Shown here piece by piece: positions 1-8,547 of a DNA stretch of 64,000 nt. The notes beneath the pieces were generated by a model. It worked only from the letters and a program-made list of their open reading frames with translations, was not told the DNA's origin and did no database searches. The stretch is from Tenuifilaceae bacterium CYCD (GTDB lineage Bacteria; Bacteroidota; Bacteroidia; Bacteroidales; Tenuifilaceae). Each line of letters starts with the position of its first letter. Position 1 is the first letter of the stretch. A program made the position numbers and the translations under genes. The stretch is from NCBI GenBank assembly GCA_036322835.1, contig AP027304.1, positions 1,736,001 through 1,800,000 on the forward strand. The letters run 5' to 3'.

Positions 1-1
1 A

Positions 2-814
2 GTAAGTATCCTAAATTACTTCGGATTAATCCAACTTGTTACTCAACATTTAACGCCGGCGTTTAATCTTATTGGTCTTAGAGGAGAAGCAGCGTTACCA
101 TTTGTGACTGGAATTCTACTGAACATTTATTCGGTTATCGCGGTGCTCTCACAGTTAAGTCTCGACTTACGCGAGATCACCATCATTGCAGTGATGAGTT
201 TAATTGCTCATAATCTAATTATCGAAACAACTATTCAAAGTAAAACTGGCTCAAAGGCCTGGCACATGGTTGCATTGAGGATAGGTGCAGCATTTGGAGC
301 AGCAGCCATTCTGAATCTTGTTTTGCCTGATATGAGCCAGAGAATATCATTGCTATCAAATACTCACACCGCATCAACTCTATCTGAGTTGCTACATGGC
401 TGGGTCTTCTCATCGTTTTGGTTGATACTGAAAATTATTATTCTTGTATCACTTTTAATGATACTTCAGAAAATACTTCAGGAGTTTAAACTTATTGAGT
501 TGCTAACAAAGCCTCTTAGCCCAATGCTCAAATTTATGGGATTGCCTGAGTCAACTACATTTCTTTGGATTGTGGCAAACTCGTTAGGCTTGGCGTATGG
601 CTCTGCAGTTATGATGGACGAGGTAAAGGAAGGCCGCATTACCAAGAAAGATGCAGATTTGTTGAACTACCATATAGCCATATCGCACTCGAACCTTGAG
701 GATTTACTGCTCTTCGCAGCAATTGGCGTATCGATTTTTTGGATGTTGATACCAAGGCTAATCATTGCTATTATAGTTGTTTGGGGTCGAAAATTCTTTG
801 CGAACCGCGAATAG
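2..814 (+). CDS. Nucleoside-recognition (gate) domain membrane protein, 5'-truncated by window edge
   Basis: The reading frame is open from base 2, so the true start lies upstream; the GTG at 104 is internal, because the codons before it continue in the same hydrophobic style. The visible ~270 residues contain several membrane segments, including a long one near the stretch WLILKIIILVSLLMIL and another near the C-terminus. The pattern of gate-domain helices separated by a conserved small-residue loop (NSLGLAYGSAVMMDEVK) matches the nucleoside-recognition domain family, which also includes the spore-maturation SpmA/SpmB proteins. The substrate in Bacteroidetes members is not established. The next gene, thyA, lies 90 bp downstream on the same strand, which could reflect a link to nucleotide metabolism, but this is inference. 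Confidence 0.75.
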   Translation, partial: VSILNYFGLIQLVTQHLTPAFNLIGLRGEAALPFVTGILLNIYSVIAVLSQLSLDLREITIIAVMSLIAHNLIIETTIQSKTGSKAWHMVALRIGAAFGAAAILNLVLPDMSQRISLLSNTHTASTLSELLHGWVFSSFWLILKIIILVSLLMILQKILQEFKLIELLTKPLSPMLKFMGLPESTTFLWIVANSLGLAYGSAVMMDEVKEGRITKKDADLLNYHIAISHSNLEDLLLFAAIGVSIFWMLIPRLIIAIIVVWGRKFFANRE

Positions 815-903
815 CGACCGCCTCACTATTTATCAATTGATATCAACAACCTACTTCTCTATATTTTCAAATTAGTAACTTTATCGCATTAAATTATTTT
901 GCG

Positions 904-1698
904 ATGGTTCAGTATTTAGAGTTGTTAGATCATATACTTAAAAATGGGGTAGAGAAGAGCGATAGAACAGGCACTGGCACTATCAGCGTTTTTGGACATC
1001 AAATGCGTTTCGACCTTGAAAAGGGTTTTCCTTTGCTTACCACCAAGAAACTTCATCTTAAGTCTATCCTGTACGAGCTACTTTGGTTTCTTAATGGCGA
1101 AACTAACGTGAAATCGCTAAATGCCAATGGCGTAACAATTTGGGACGAGTGGGCAAAGCCCGATGGTGAACTGGGTCCAATTTACGGTTACCAATGGCGT
1201 TCGTGGCCTGCTGCCGACGGCAGGCATATCGACCAGATCACTCAAGTTGTAGATTCTTTGACACAATCGCCCGATTCCCGCCGACATTTGGTTTGCGCTT
1301 GGAACGTTGGCGACATTGATAGAATGGCGTTACCTCCCTGCCATGTACTGTTCCAGTTCTATGTTGCCAATGGCAAACTATCATGCCAGCTCTACCAGCG
1401 CAGTGCAGATGTATTCTTGGGCGTACCATTCAACATTGCATCGTACGCATTGCTTACAATGATGATGGCGCAGGTCTGCGGATTAAAACCCGGTGAGTTT
1501 ATTCATACCTTGGGCGATACGCACATCTACCTAAACCATATTGAGCAGGTTAAACTTCAACTAACCCGAGAGCCTAGACCACTTCCAAAAATGGTTATAA
1601 ATCCAGATGTTAAATCGATATTTGACTTTAAATTTGAGGATTTTAAGTTGGAGGGATACGACCCGCATCCTCACATTAAAGGCGCAATTGCTGTGTAA
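904..1698 (+). CDS. thyA: Thymidylate synthase ThyA
   Basis: This 264-residue protein has the full length of the ThyA family. It methylates dUMP to dTMP using methylene-tetrahydrofolate, leaving dihydrofolate. The catalytic cysteine sits at residue 146 in the motif [11 protein letters not shown], the same number as in E. coli. The phosphate-binding RTGTGT loop is at residues 21-26 and the nucleotide-binding [13 protein letters not shown] region follows the catalytic Cys. The next gene is folA, which regenerates tetrahydrofolate from the dihydrofolate made here, so the two form a functional pair. The start ATG at 904 gives the canonical N-terminus. A near-consensus -7 box (TAACTTTA) lies about 25 bp upstream. 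Confidence 0.97.
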   Translation: MVQYLELLDHILKNGVEKSDRTGTGTISVFGHQMRFDLEKGFPLLTTKKLHLKSILYELLWFLNGETNVKSLNANGVTIWDEWAKPDGELGPIYGYQWRSWPAADGRHIDQITQVVDSLTQSPDSRRHLVCAWNVGDIDRMALPPCHVLFQFYVANGKLSCQLYQRSADVFLGVPFNIASYALLTMMMAQVCGLKPGEFIHTLGDTHIYLNHIEQVKLQLTREPRPLPKMVINPDVKSIFDFKFEDFKLEGYDPHPHIKGAIAV

Positions 1699-1713
1699 TT
1701 TGGTTGTTTATTG

Positions 1714-1786
1714 TTGTCATTTCGAACGAAGAGAGAAATCTCGCCTTAAACCTAAAATAGATGCTTCGCTTCGCTCAGCATGACAA
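1714..1786. repeat. REP-like element with TTGTCAT/ATGACAA ends between thyA and folA
   Basis: A 73-bp intergenic segment begins TTGTCATTTCGAACGAAG and ends GCTTCGCTCAGCATGACAA. The outer 7 bp are perfect inverted repeats, and the inner parts carry related CGAA/TTCG motifs. This looks like a short dispersed repeat of the kind scattered through Bacteroidetes intergenic DNA. Only one copy is visible in the window. Its right end supplies a spurious ATG at 1780 upstream of folA. Confidence 0.6.
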
Positions 1787-1806
1787 GGAATCTAAAAAAT
1801 GATAAA

Positions 1807-2289
1807 ATGAATATTTCAATAATAGTTGCAGTTGCAGAGAATTGGGTGATTGGCGGAAACAACCAGTTGCTTTGGCATATATCGGAGGATTTAAAGCGCT
1901 TTAAGGTGCTAACATCGGGTCATAGCATTATTATGGGACGTAAAACCTTCGAGAGTATTGGTAGGCCACTTCCAAACCGTAAGAATATAGTTGTATCGCG
2001 TAATACCGATTTGGCTATTGATGGTTGCGTTATTGTAAATTCACTTAACGAGGCTTTGGAAATAACAAAGGGTGAAAACGAGGTTTTTGTTGTTGGTGGA
2101 GGTAAATTGTACCGCCAGGCATTGCCAATGGCAAATAAACTCTACCTTACAACAGTTCACAAGAATTTTGAAGGCGATACTACTTTCCCTACTATCAATT
2201 TCAATGAGTGGAATTTAGTTCTTGAGCAAAAAGGAAACCCAACCGCAGATGGGTTGGGCTATACTTTTTTGGATTATGTTCGTAAGTAG
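1807..2289 (+). CDS. folA: Dihydrofolate reductase
   Basis: This 160-residue protein reduces dihydrofolate to tetrahydrofolate with NADPH. The N-terminus MNISIIVAVAENWVIGGNNQ, the following LLWHISEDLKRFK, the IIMGRKTFESIGRPLPNR cofactor region and the late VVGGGKLYRQALP motif are diagnostic of DHFR. I choose the ATG at 1807: an in-frame ATG at 1780 would add nine residues encoded by the flanking repeat element. The gene follows thyA, whose product generates its substrate. The 3' end abuts the convergent clpX gene with a single base between the stop codons, and the likely shared terminator hairpin lies inside this coding sequence. Confidence 0.96.
   Translation: MNISIIVAVAENWVIGGNNQLLWHISEDLKRFKVLTSGHSIIMGRKTFESIGRPLPNRKNIVVSRNTDLAIDGCVIVNSLNEALEITKGENEVFVVGGGKLYRQALPMANKLYLTTVHKNFEGDTTFPTINFNEWNLVLEQKGNPTADGLGYTFLDYVRK
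2238..2270. terminator. Bidirectional terminator candidate inside the folA 3' end
   Basis: A 7-bp stem CCCAACC (2238-2244) / GGTTGGG (2252-2258) is followed on the plus strand by CTATAC and six T. Read on the minus strand, the stem is followed by TTTCCTTTTTG. Because folA and clpX converge with a 1-bp gap, there is no intergenic room for a terminator. This hairpin within folA codons could serve both genes. The call rests on sequence shape only. Confidence 0.5.
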
Positions 2290-2290
2290 T

Positions 2291-3514
2291 TTACGCTGCT
2301 TTTAGCCTTTTTAGGTTCGATTTTTCCAGTTTTTCGTGAGCATACTCCGATGTTACTATCATTTCTTTATGCTCGCCCGTTGGGAGCTCAAACATTGCAT
2401 CAATCATAATTGCCTCACAAATTGAACGCAACCCACGCGCTCCTAGTTTAAACTCCACAGCCTTATCGACTATGTAGTCTAGTACATCATCCTCGAACTG
2501 TAAATGAATTCCATCGTAATCAAATAGTTTGATGTACTGCTTGATAATAGCGTTTTTGGGTTCGGTTAGAATGTCGCGAAGCGCATGCCTGTCTAAAGGA
2601 TTTAAATAGGTGATTACCGGTAACCGGCCAATAATCTCGGGGATCAATCCGAATGCACGCATATCCTGAGGAGATATGTACTGAAGTAGATTATCCTTAT
2701 CAATTACCTCACGGGTTTTGCTTGCGCCGTAACCAACAATGGTTGTATTTAGCCGCTGAGCAATTTTCTTCTGAATGCCCTCAAACGCACCTCCGCAGAC
2801 AAATAGAATATTCTTTGTGTCAACAGCAATCATTTTTTGCTCTGGATGCTTGCGTCCTCCCTGTGGGGGAACATTAACAACAGAGCCTTCTAACAGTTTT
2901 AATAGGCCTTGCTGAACACCCTCACCCGAGACATCGCGGGTAATGGATGGATTATCCCCTTTTCGGGCTATTTTGTCAATCTCATCAATAAATACAATTC
3001 CCTTTTCGGCTGCCTCCACATTGTAATCGGCTACTTGGAGCAGTCGTGTTAAAATACTCTCAACATCTTCGCCAACGTATCCAGCCTCGGTAAGCACTGT
3101 TGCATCAACAATGGTGAAAGGAACGTGAAGCATGCGAGCAATTGTGCGAGCTAGCAAGGTTTTACCAGTTCCTGTTTCACCAACCAAAAGGATATTCGAT
3201 TTTTCAATCTCTACATCGTCACCTTTGTCGGATTGCAGAAGCCTTTTGTAGTGGTTGTATACGGCCACGGAAAGGTATTTTTTTGCTTCATCTTGACCAA
3301 TAACATATTGATCGAGGAATTTTTTTATTTCAATAGGCTTTAAAAGTTTGCTCTGCTGTAGTTTAAAATCGCCCTTCTTCTTGAGTTCTTCCTTAACAAT
3401 CAGGTTGGCTTGCTCGGCGCATAAATCGCAGATAAATCCTTCCATCCCCGAAATTAAGAGTTTAACCTCTTTTCTATCGCGCCCGCAGAACGAACATTTA
3501 TCGGTGTTTTTCAT
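2291..3514 (-). CDS. clpX: ATP-dependent Clp protease ATP-binding subunit ClpX
   Basis: This 407-residue AAA+ unfoldase delivers substrates to ClpP in the cytoplasm. The N-terminal zinc-binding domain has Cys7, Cys10, Cys29 and Cys32 (CSFC and CDLC). Walker A (GETGTGKT, residues 112-119), Walker B (VFIDEIDKI), the pore loop GYVGEDVES and the C-terminal GARGLRS sensor-2 motif are all present. It lies downstream of clpP with a 165-bp gap that contains a strong hairpin and a separate TAACTTTG promoter box, so it may be transcribed both with clpP and independently. Length and domain order are those of a normal ClpX. Confidence 0.98.
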   Translation of the reverse strand: MKNTDKCSFCGRDRKEVKLLISGMEGFICDLCAEQANLIVKEELKKKGDFKLQQSKLLKPIEIKKFLDQYVIGQDEAKKYLSVAVYNHYKRLLQSDKGDDVEIEKSNILLVGETGTGKTLLARTIARMLHVPFTIVDATVLTEAGYVGEDVESILTRLLQVADYNVEAAEKGIVFIDEIDKIARKGDNPSITRDVSGEGVQQGLLKLLEGSVVNVPPQGGRKHPEQKMIAVDTKNILFVCGGAFEGIQKKIAQRLNTTIVGYGASKTREVIDKDNLLQYISPQDMRAFGLIPEIIGRLPVITYLNPLDRHALRDILTEPKNAIIKQYIKLFDYDGIHLQFEDDVLDYIVDKAVEFKLGARGLRSICEAIMIDAMFELPTGEHKEMIVTSEYAHEKLEKSNLKRLKAA

Positions 3515-3543
3515 TTTAATAGATCTCAGATAAATTGATGTTG

Positions 3544-3551
3544 CAAAGTTA
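3544..3551 (-). promoter_or_regulatory. -7 box (TAACTTTG) upstream of clpX
   Basis: The minus strand reads TAACTTTG, a perfect match to the Bacteroidetes -7 consensus TAnnTTTG, about 30 bp before the clpX start codon. No clear TTTG -33 element is seen at the expected spacing. It suggests clpX can be transcribed independently of clpP. Confidence 0.5.
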
Positions 3552-3623
3552 ATATAAATTATTGGGCTTTAAGTTTTATTTCTAAAACTCAATTAGATCA
3601 ACGTTTATAAGGGTAGTTGTTTG

Positions 3624-3655
3624 AAATCAAAAGCGCCATTCGGCGCTTTTGATTT
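3624..3655 (-). terminator. Strong hairpin between clpP and clpX
   Basis: A perfect 14-bp stem (3624-3637 with 3642-3655) encloses a 4-base loop. On the minus strand the 3' arm ends in TTTTGATTT. It sits just after the clpP stop codon, so it could terminate or attenuate clpP transcripts before clpX. Confidence 0.65.
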
Positions 3656-3679
3656 TCTTATATCTTGGTTCTCTCTGTT

Positions 3680-4351
3680 CTACTCTTTCTTGGTTCTCTG
3701 TAAAATCTCATCAATCATGCCGTAATCAAGCGCTTCCTGAGCGGTCATCCAATGATCGCGATCGGAATCCTTGCGGATGCGGTCAATAGGATTGCCCGAA
3801 TGGGTTGCCACGATTTCGTATAGTTCATCGCGAAGTTTTAAGATTTCGCGGGTTGTGATTTCGATATCCGAAGCCTGACCCTCTGCGCCTCCCATTGGTT
3901 GGTGAATCATTACACGGGAGTGTGGCAATGCGGTACGTTTCCCTTTTTGACCTGCCGTTAAAAGAACTGCCGCCATTGATGCCGCCATACCAGTGCAGAT
4001 TGTAGCAACATCGGAGCTGATATACTGCATGGTGTCGTAAATTCCTAAGCCAGCGTAAACCGAACCTCCGGGGGAGTTCAAGTAGATTTGAATATCCTTT
4101 GAAGGATCGGTCGATTCAAGGAACAGCAATTGAGCCTGAATGATATTGGCCACATCGTCGTCGATTGGAACTCCAAGAAATATGATTCTATCCATCATAA
4201 GGCGCGAGAACACGTCCATGGTAGCAATGTTTAACTGACGCTCCTCGATAATTGTTGGTGAAATGTAACTGCTATGTACCGATTTGAACTGGTGCATCGA
4301 TAGGCTGCTAACGCCACGATGCTTCAGCGCGTATTTTTCGAATTCTGTCAT
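3680..4351 (-). CDS. clpP: ATP-dependent Clp protease proteolytic subunit ClpP
   Basis: This 223-residue serine protease forms the ClpP chamber. Ser125 (GMAASMA), His150 (RVMIHQP) and Asp199 (SDRDHWMTA) fit the catalytic triad by alignment to the E. coli motifs. The oxyanion-hole loop LNSPGGSVYAG is at residues 91-101. The first ~25 residues (with HRGVSSLSMHQF) form the usual propeptide or axial-loop region. clpX follows on the same strand and tig lies upstream beyond a lipoprotein gene of opposite orientation, so the familiar tig-clpP-clpX order is kept but interrupted. Confidence 0.98.
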   Translation of the reverse strand: MTEFEKYALKHRGVSSLSMHQFKSVHSSYISPTIIEERQLNIATMDVFSRLMMDRIIFLGVPIDDDVANIIQAQLLFLESTDPSKDIQIYLNSPGGSVYAGLGIYDTMQYISSDVATICTGMAASMAAVLLTAGQKGKRTALPHSRVMIHQPMGGAEGQASDIEITTREILKLRDELYEIVATHSGNPIDRIRKDSDRDHWMTAQEALDYGMIDEILQRTKKE

Positions 4352-4646
4352 GGCTAATATGTTTTAGTTAATTATTCTGTTTTGGTAACGCAATATAGCA
4401 AGTAATTGTTGAATTTGTTTGGTTTTAAGTTGTAAATTATCATAATAAACCATGATCTAAAGTAATCAATCTTTTAGATCTAAACAATAAGAAGGTGTGA
4501 ATAGGGCACCGAGAAATGGATATTCTTATAGTGCTTAAAAATCAAATTATTGCAAAAATATTTGGAATGATACTTTTTATATGTAACTTTCTATGGTGTT
4601 GAATGCTAAAATATTGACCAAAAAACCTTTTAAAAACCTAATGAGA

Positions 4647-5330
4647 ATGAAAACCAAATTAATTTGCTTACTATCACTAGCCATTTTGTTTACGTATTGT
4701 TCGGAGGACAATATAGTTGTAACCCTAAAAACTAGTGGGGGACTAAAGGTTAAAGTTGTCGACAATGACGAGAATGCGATTGCCGATACTAAGATAAAAT
4801 TGTACGATGCGAGTGTGTCTAACGATTATATCGATGTACTTGTTACTAACAGCAGCGGAGTTGTAGATTTTGGCGAGTTGCTTTCGGGCACATATACGCT
4901 TGAATTGGATACTCCTAAGGTTGACGGAATAAAATATATTCCGGTTAAAACAATTCAGATTATTTCAGGTTACCGCAAAGAGGTTGATGTTAATGTTCAA
5001 GAGTATGTGGGAAGCCTGAATGTTACGGTAAATAAGGCAGCATATTTAGGTGGAGGTCCCTTTGTTGGATTAAATATAATAATGGTTCCATCCGATAGGT
5101 ATAGTGCAAGTTATACTATTGACAACTTGATAAATAGGGCAGAATTTTCTGGTGAAACCAATTCCCAAGGATTCATAGCACTGTCAATTCCTTCGAGTAG
5201 GAGTTTTAGGCTGATTGTTTATAATGATTTGAAGTATAGAAAAAATGCTCTTACTACCGTGGATCTTGAGAAGGATGAACTTAAAAAGTTAACGTATTCA
5301 CTGGATACATCGCTTGTTGTTATGAAGTAA
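4647..5330 (+). CDS. Lipoprotein with carboxypeptidase-regulatory-like (prealbumin-like) domain
   Basis: The product is unrecognised beyond its general class. From the ATG at 4647 the protein begins MKTKLICLLSLAILFTYCSE: a hydrophobic signal followed by a lipobox-like LFTYC, so it is probably a lipoprotein of about 227 residues. ATGs at 4593 and 4641 are possible but would put extra charged residues ahead of the signal. Residues ~30-110 (LKVKVVDNDENAIADTKIKL, then FGELLSGTYTLELD) have the look of a Cna-B/carboxypeptidase-regulatory beta-sandwich. The gene sits in the opposite orientation between clpP and tig and ends at a strong bidirectional terminator. Function is unknown. Confidence 0.75.
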   Translation: MKTKLICLLSLAILFTYCSEDNIVVTLKTSGGLKVKVVDNDENAIADTKIKLYDASVSNDYIDVLVTNSSGVVDFGELLSGTYTLELDTPKVDGIKYIPVKTIQIISGYRKEVDVNVQEYVGSLNVTVNKAAYLGGGPFVGLNIIMVPSDRYSASYTIDNLINRAEFSGETNSQGFIALSIPSSRSFRLIVYNDLKYRKNALTTVDLEKDELKKLTYSLDTSLVVMK

Positions 5331-5393
5331 TGATTGTATGCATTCTTCCTGCTTTTGTAGGAGACAATAAGATCCACTATTTGCCTAATGTTA

Positions 5394-5430
5394 AAAGAAA
5401 AGACCGGCAAAAATTACCGGTCTTTTCTTT
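5394..5430. terminator. Bidirectional rho-independent terminator
   Basis: A perfect 14-bp stem (5394-5407 pairing with 5417-5430; core AAGACCGG/CCGGTCTT) with a 9-base loop lies between the convergent lipoprotein gene and tig. The A-rich and T-rich outer arms provide the U-tract in both directions. Confidence 0.85.
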
Positions 5431-5465
5431 ATCTGAATTCTTGTGTCTGAAATCTAATGTCTAAA
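5431..5465. repeat. Degenerate 14/7-bp repeat next to the tig stop
   Basis: The stretch reads as loose 14-bp units (ATCTGAATTCTTGT, GTCTGAAATCTAAT, GTCTAAA...). It belongs to a class of degenerate heptad repeats seen at several gene ends in this window. Confidence 0.4.
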
Positions 5466-6809
5466 TTATAGCTTGTTGAATTCATCAACAGAAACCTCTT
5501 TGGTGTCGAGTGTTACATTTTCCTTGAACCAATCAACAACTTTTTTATCGAGAATACGCTCGTGAATCTTCTTCATCTCTTCTCTGTTTTTAAGAATATC
5601 GTTAGCGTAACGGGCAATGTACTCTTCTGGTAGGAAATTCATTCCGTAAGCAGCAAACTGGCTACGAGCGTAACCCATTGCAAACTCACGTAATTCGTCC
5701 TCGGTTACATTGAATTTTTGTTCCTCGGCAACCTTGTTACTAACCAATTGCCATTTCAAATCCTTCTCAAATAATGGGAACTCAGCCTCAATTTGCTCGC
5801 GGGTAAATTTGCCTTCGTTGATGGCAACTAACCAGCGGATTAAGAATTCCTTAGGAAGTTCCATTTTTAACTTGTCAAGCATTTTATCCTTGATATCAAG
5901 TGCGAAACGATTTTCGCTTTCGAGGTCTAGGTTGCGTTCAATTTCCTCGTCAATCTTCTTGTTGAAGTCTTCTTCCGAAGTTACAACGCCTTCGCCGTAA
6001 ACCTTATCGAAGAATTCCTGATTCAGTTCTGCAGCAACAAAAGCCATTGTTTCGGTAATGGTTAGTTGGAAAAGAGGTTGAATGCCTTCAAGGTTTTCCT
6101 TCTTGGTGTGTAGTAAAGCGGCTCTATCGGCTTGATTTGGGAATGCTTTCTCAGTGTCAATTGTCAAAACATCGCCAACCTTAACGCCAACCAGCTTTTT
6201 ACGTTCAGTCTCATCGGCAACTAAAGCAATAGAGATAGATGCGCCTTCAACCGTAACGCCATTCTCGCGTGGCGATTCATCCTCGTTTAGCTCAGATAGG
6301 GTTGCCTTAACAAGGCCTTTCTCGTCGGTCTTCTTAACTGGCTCGTATTTGCCATGACGACTGCGGTGGCTTTCGTTGAAGTTCTTTCTAATCTCGTCGT
6401 TGGGTTGTATTTTGTAGAATGGGAATTTATCCTTCTTTCCAAACTTAATATCGAATTCGGGAGCAATGCCCAAATCCCAAGCAAGTTCGAAATTCTCATC
6501 GGTATCCCAGTTGATTTTCGATTGATTTTCGCTTGGCAGTGGTTCGCCTAAGGTTTTGATGTTGTTATCCTTGATAAAGTCGAAAAGTTTATCGCTAGCC
6601 ATTCTGGAAACCTCTTCAACCAAAATGTACTTGTAGTACATTTTGTGGATTAATGACTCAGGAGCCATTCCAGGACGAAATCCTTTGATAACGGCTTTTT
6701 TGCGTTGTTCCTTTAAGGCTTTGCTTACCTTCTCGGCGTAATCGGCCTTTTCAATATTAACGCGCACTACGGTGTTCAGTGCGTCAATATCCTCTCTTGC
6801 TATATTCAT
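5466..6809 (-). CDS. tig: Trigger factor (ribosome-associated chaperone and peptidyl-prolyl isomerase)
   Basis: This 447-residue protein binds the ribosome exit tunnel and shelters nascent chains. The N-terminal ribosome-binding domain includes the signature KGFRPGMAPESLI (E. coli equivalent GFRxGKVP). A divergent PPIase-like region (~150-240) and a helical C-terminal arm region follow, as usual for Bacteroidetes trigger factors. A perfect -7 box TACCTTTG lies upstream at 6878-6885 with TTTG elements behind it. The gene is oriented like clpP and clpX but separated from them by a lipoprotein gene on the other strand and a terminator, so it is not cotranscribed with clpP here. Confidence 0.93.
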   Translation of the reverse strand: MNIAREDIDALNTVVRVNIEKADYAEKVSKALKEQRKKAVIKGFRPGMAPESLIHKMYYKYILVEEVSRMASDKLFDFIKDNNIKTLGEPLPSENQSKINWDTDENFELAWDLGIAPEFDIKFGKKDKFPFYKIQPNDEIRKNFNESHRSRHGKYEPVKKTDEKGLVKATLSELNEDESPRENGVTVEGASISIALVADETERKKLVGVKVGDVLTIDTEKAFPNQADRAALLHTKKENLEGIQPLFQLTITETMAFVAAELNQEFFDKVYGEGVVTSEEDFNKKIDEEIERNLDLESENRFALDIKDKMLDKLKMELPKEFLIRWLVAINEGKFTREQIEAEFPLFEKDLKWQLVSNKVAEEQKFNVTEDELREFAMGYARSQFAAYGMNFLPEEYIARYANDILKNREEMKKIHERILDKKVVDWFKENVTLDTKEVSVDEFNKL

Positions 6810-6877
6810 TGGTGAAATATTTAATTGCTTTAATACTAAGATATTTACTCAAAACCTGATGTGAAAATTTTGAGGGG

Positions 6878-6909
6878 CAAAGGTAGAAAAATGCAGTTTA
6901 ACAAACAAA
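6878..6909 (-). promoter_or_regulatory. tig promoter (TTTG / TACCTTTG)
   Basis: On the minus strand TACCTTTG (6878-6885) matches TAnnTTTG, and TTTG copies at 6902-6905 and 6906-6909 lie 16 and 20 bp upstream, bracketing the usual -33 spacing. The tig start codon is about 70 bp downstream. Confidence 0.65.
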
Positions 6910-6923
6910 TGGAATATTTAAAT

Positions 6924-6951
6924 AGTTGACAGTTGACGGTTGATAGTTGAC
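6924..6951. repeat. Four degenerate AGTTGAC heptads
   Basis: Units read AGTTGAC, AGTTGAC, GGTTGAT, AGTTGAC, all exactly 7 bp. They lie in the ~230-bp intergenic region between the tig promoter and the DUF190 gene. Confidence 0.7.
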
Positions 6952-7040
6952 TGATACTGGGTTAAATCTTGTTAAAAGTTGCTGCTTAGAATGTAAAATC
7001 GGTAGAATTCAAAATCCAGACAGCGTTGTCGAGATTATTT

Positions 7041-7400
7041 CTACAGGAACTTTTTTTCGCCCGATTTGTAGTAGAGTACATTTACAGGCTCGGTGGTTAC
7101 AAGGCAGCCATAACGCATTTTCTCTAGATTATCTTTAACCGATTCGTAGAACGATAGCACCTTTTGTTCCTCATCAACAATTTCAACCACAACGGGAACT
7201 TTCTCCGAAACCTCCCAGAACTTGTAGGAATGGATTACAGAACTGGCGCCAAATCCCATTATTCCTTTAAGAACTGTTGTGCCAGCCAAACCAAACTCAC
7301 GGGCTTGGTAAACCAGCATCTCGCTTATCAGCGAATTGTCTATCTTATCGGTTGATCCGATATAGATTCGTAGTCGAATTGCCTTTGAGTTGTTTTCCAT
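7041..7400 (-). CDS. DUF190 family protein
   Basis: This 119-residue cytoplasmic protein matches the DUF190 family. Visible hallmarks are an early strand (AIRLRIYIGSTDK), an AREFGLAGTTVLKGIMGFG segment resembling the ligand loop of PII-like folds, and a late VPVVVEIVDEE strand. It sits 2 bp downstream of crcB on the same strand. DUF190 genes often accompany crcB, so a role in regulating or sensing fluoride export is plausible but inferred. Confidence 0.85.
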   Translation of the reverse strand: MENNSKAIRLRIYIGSTDKIDNSLISEMLVYQAREFGLAGTTVLKGIMGFGASSVIHSYKFWEVSEKVPVVVEIVDEEQKVLSFYESVKDNLEKMRYGCLVTTEPVNVLYYKSGEKKFL

Positions 7401-7402
7401 GG

Positions 7403-7783
7403 CTATAGAATTTGTGTGGTTATAAGTCTACCTAAAAATACAGCAACTAGTCCAAGAAAGAAACTTAGGGCAATGTAAAGCGATACCGATAAAAACTCGC
7501 GGCCCTGAAGTAGTAGAAACGCATCGTTGCTGAGCGACGAGAATGTTGTGAATCCCCCGCAAATGCCAACAGTGACGAAAAGACGCCATTCGGGCGTAAG
7601 CAGATTGCTGCGTTCCGATAGGCCAAAGGCCAAACCAATTATAAAACTACCAATAATATTTACGGTGAATGTTCCCCATGGGAATTGCGATGCTGTTTGC
7701 ATCTGGAACCATCGTGTAACCAAAAACCGGAGCACTGATCCGATAAATCCACCCAAACCAACAATTAAAATCGAACGAAGCAT
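7403..7783 (-). CDS. crcB: Fluoride efflux channel CrcB/Fluc
   Basis: This 126-residue protein has four hydrophobic segments and the family signatures GGFIGSVLRFLVTR, FPWGTFTVNIIGSFIIGL (with the conserved Asn) and GICGGFTTFSSLSND (the sodium-binding and pore Gly-Gly-Phe-Thr-Thr-Phe-Ser motif). CrcB dimers export fluoride across the inner membrane. The partner DUF190 gene follows 2 bp downstream. A TAGATTTG box lies ~30 bp upstream. I looked for a fluoride riboswitch in the leader and did not find its conserved core. Confidence 0.94.
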   Translation of the reverse strand: MLRSILIVGLGGFIGSVLRFLVTRWFQMQTASQFPWGTFTVNIIGSFIIGLAFGLSERSNLLTPEWRLFVTVGICGGFTTFSSLSNDAFLLLQGREFLSVSLYIALSFFLGLVAVFLGRLITTQIL

Positions 7784-7810
7784 AAGTTAGATTCTAAACA
7801 TAATTAAAGA

Positions 7811-7818
7811 CAAATCTA
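7811..7818 (-). promoter_or_regulatory. -7 box (TAGATTTG) upstream of crcB
   Basis: The minus strand matches TAnnTTTG exactly, ~28 bp before the crcB start. No convincing TTTG is visible at the -33 position. Confidence 0.45.
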
Positions 7819-7888
7819 CGAAAAACGATGGTTTTTCTCATTAATGATGATTCAATTAACCCGCTGCTATTTCCGAAAAAGTAGAAAA

Positions 7889-8143
7889 CTATTTATTCAG
7901 GAATTCCGAGTTGCGGTATAACGAATCGATATCAATTTTTTTTAGCGAATCGTTTTTGAGCAGCTGCATGTTTCGGGAGTACTCGTTAAGAATTTTTGAG
8001 CAATTGCCATGATCCTTTTTGCATGCCTCCTCAAGTTTATACTTATAGTTTAAGGCATCTTGCCTTTGCACTAATGAAAGAATTAAAAAGCCAACGGTTA
8101 TAAAACCCCAGATGATTAGTAGTGCTATTTTGATGATTTTCAT
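7889..8143 (-). CDS. Small single-pass membrane protein, unknown function
   Basis: This is an 84-residue protein of no recognised family. Residues ~4-25 form one hydrophobic helix (IIKIALLIIWGFITVGFLIL). It is followed by a polar, probably helical region with two cysteines (EEACKKDHGNCSK) and a Leu/Lys/Asp-rich end. The topology suggests an anchored periplasmic or cytoplasmic domain. It could be an independent small gene between crcB and the lipoprotein at 8548. Coding status is supported by sensible composition only. Confidence 0.55.
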   Translation of the reverse strand: MKIIKIALLIIWGFITVGFLILSLVQRQDALNYKYKLEEACKKDHGNCSKILNEYSRNMQLLKNDSLKKIDIDSLYRNSEFLNK

Positions 8144-8547
8144 TGCGAGATTGATTTATAATATTCTAAAGTTTAGGTTGCTCTGCCGCTATTAATATTG
8201 GAACTATCCCTTGTTAAAAGCACCTCAAATTACTAAAAATTCTATATAGTTTCGGGAAACTAATCAAATTGGCTCTCAATGTAGGGCGTCAATACTTAAA
8301 GGCATGAAATCGCTACTAAAAGAGAGTGCTTAGTTGAAAATAGAGGAGTCATTCCGTGTCGAATCTGAAATTGAAATGATAAAATATTTATTTTTTTATA
8401 GTAGCAAACGGATGTCAGTAAAAAAAGTTAAGGAACGAGGTGTGATGAGATTGCAGCGGGCGGTTTGGTTGTTCTATTTCATTCAGTTGTAGTACTTTAT
8501 TATTGTAAGAAGGTATAATGTTTTATAATTTATAAATGATCTTTATT
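8144..8547. other. Intergenic region, nothing recognised
   Basis: About 400 bp of AT-rich DNA between two minus-strand genes. I see no repeat, hairpin with T-run, tRNA or convincing ORF. Confidence 0.6.

Noticed and set aside
1780-1806. Upstream start for folA
   Set aside because: The extra codons come from the end of a repeat element, and the ATG at 1807 gives the canonical DHFR N-terminus.
7784-7888. Fluoride riboswitch upstream of crcB
   Set aside because: The conserved fluoride-aptamer core and pseudoknot-forming segments were not found in the leader; only a TAGATTTG promoter box is visible.
8144-8547. A small gene or RNA in the 400-bp gap
   Set aside because: No ORF with plausible composition, no T-run hairpin and no tRNA-like fold was recognised.
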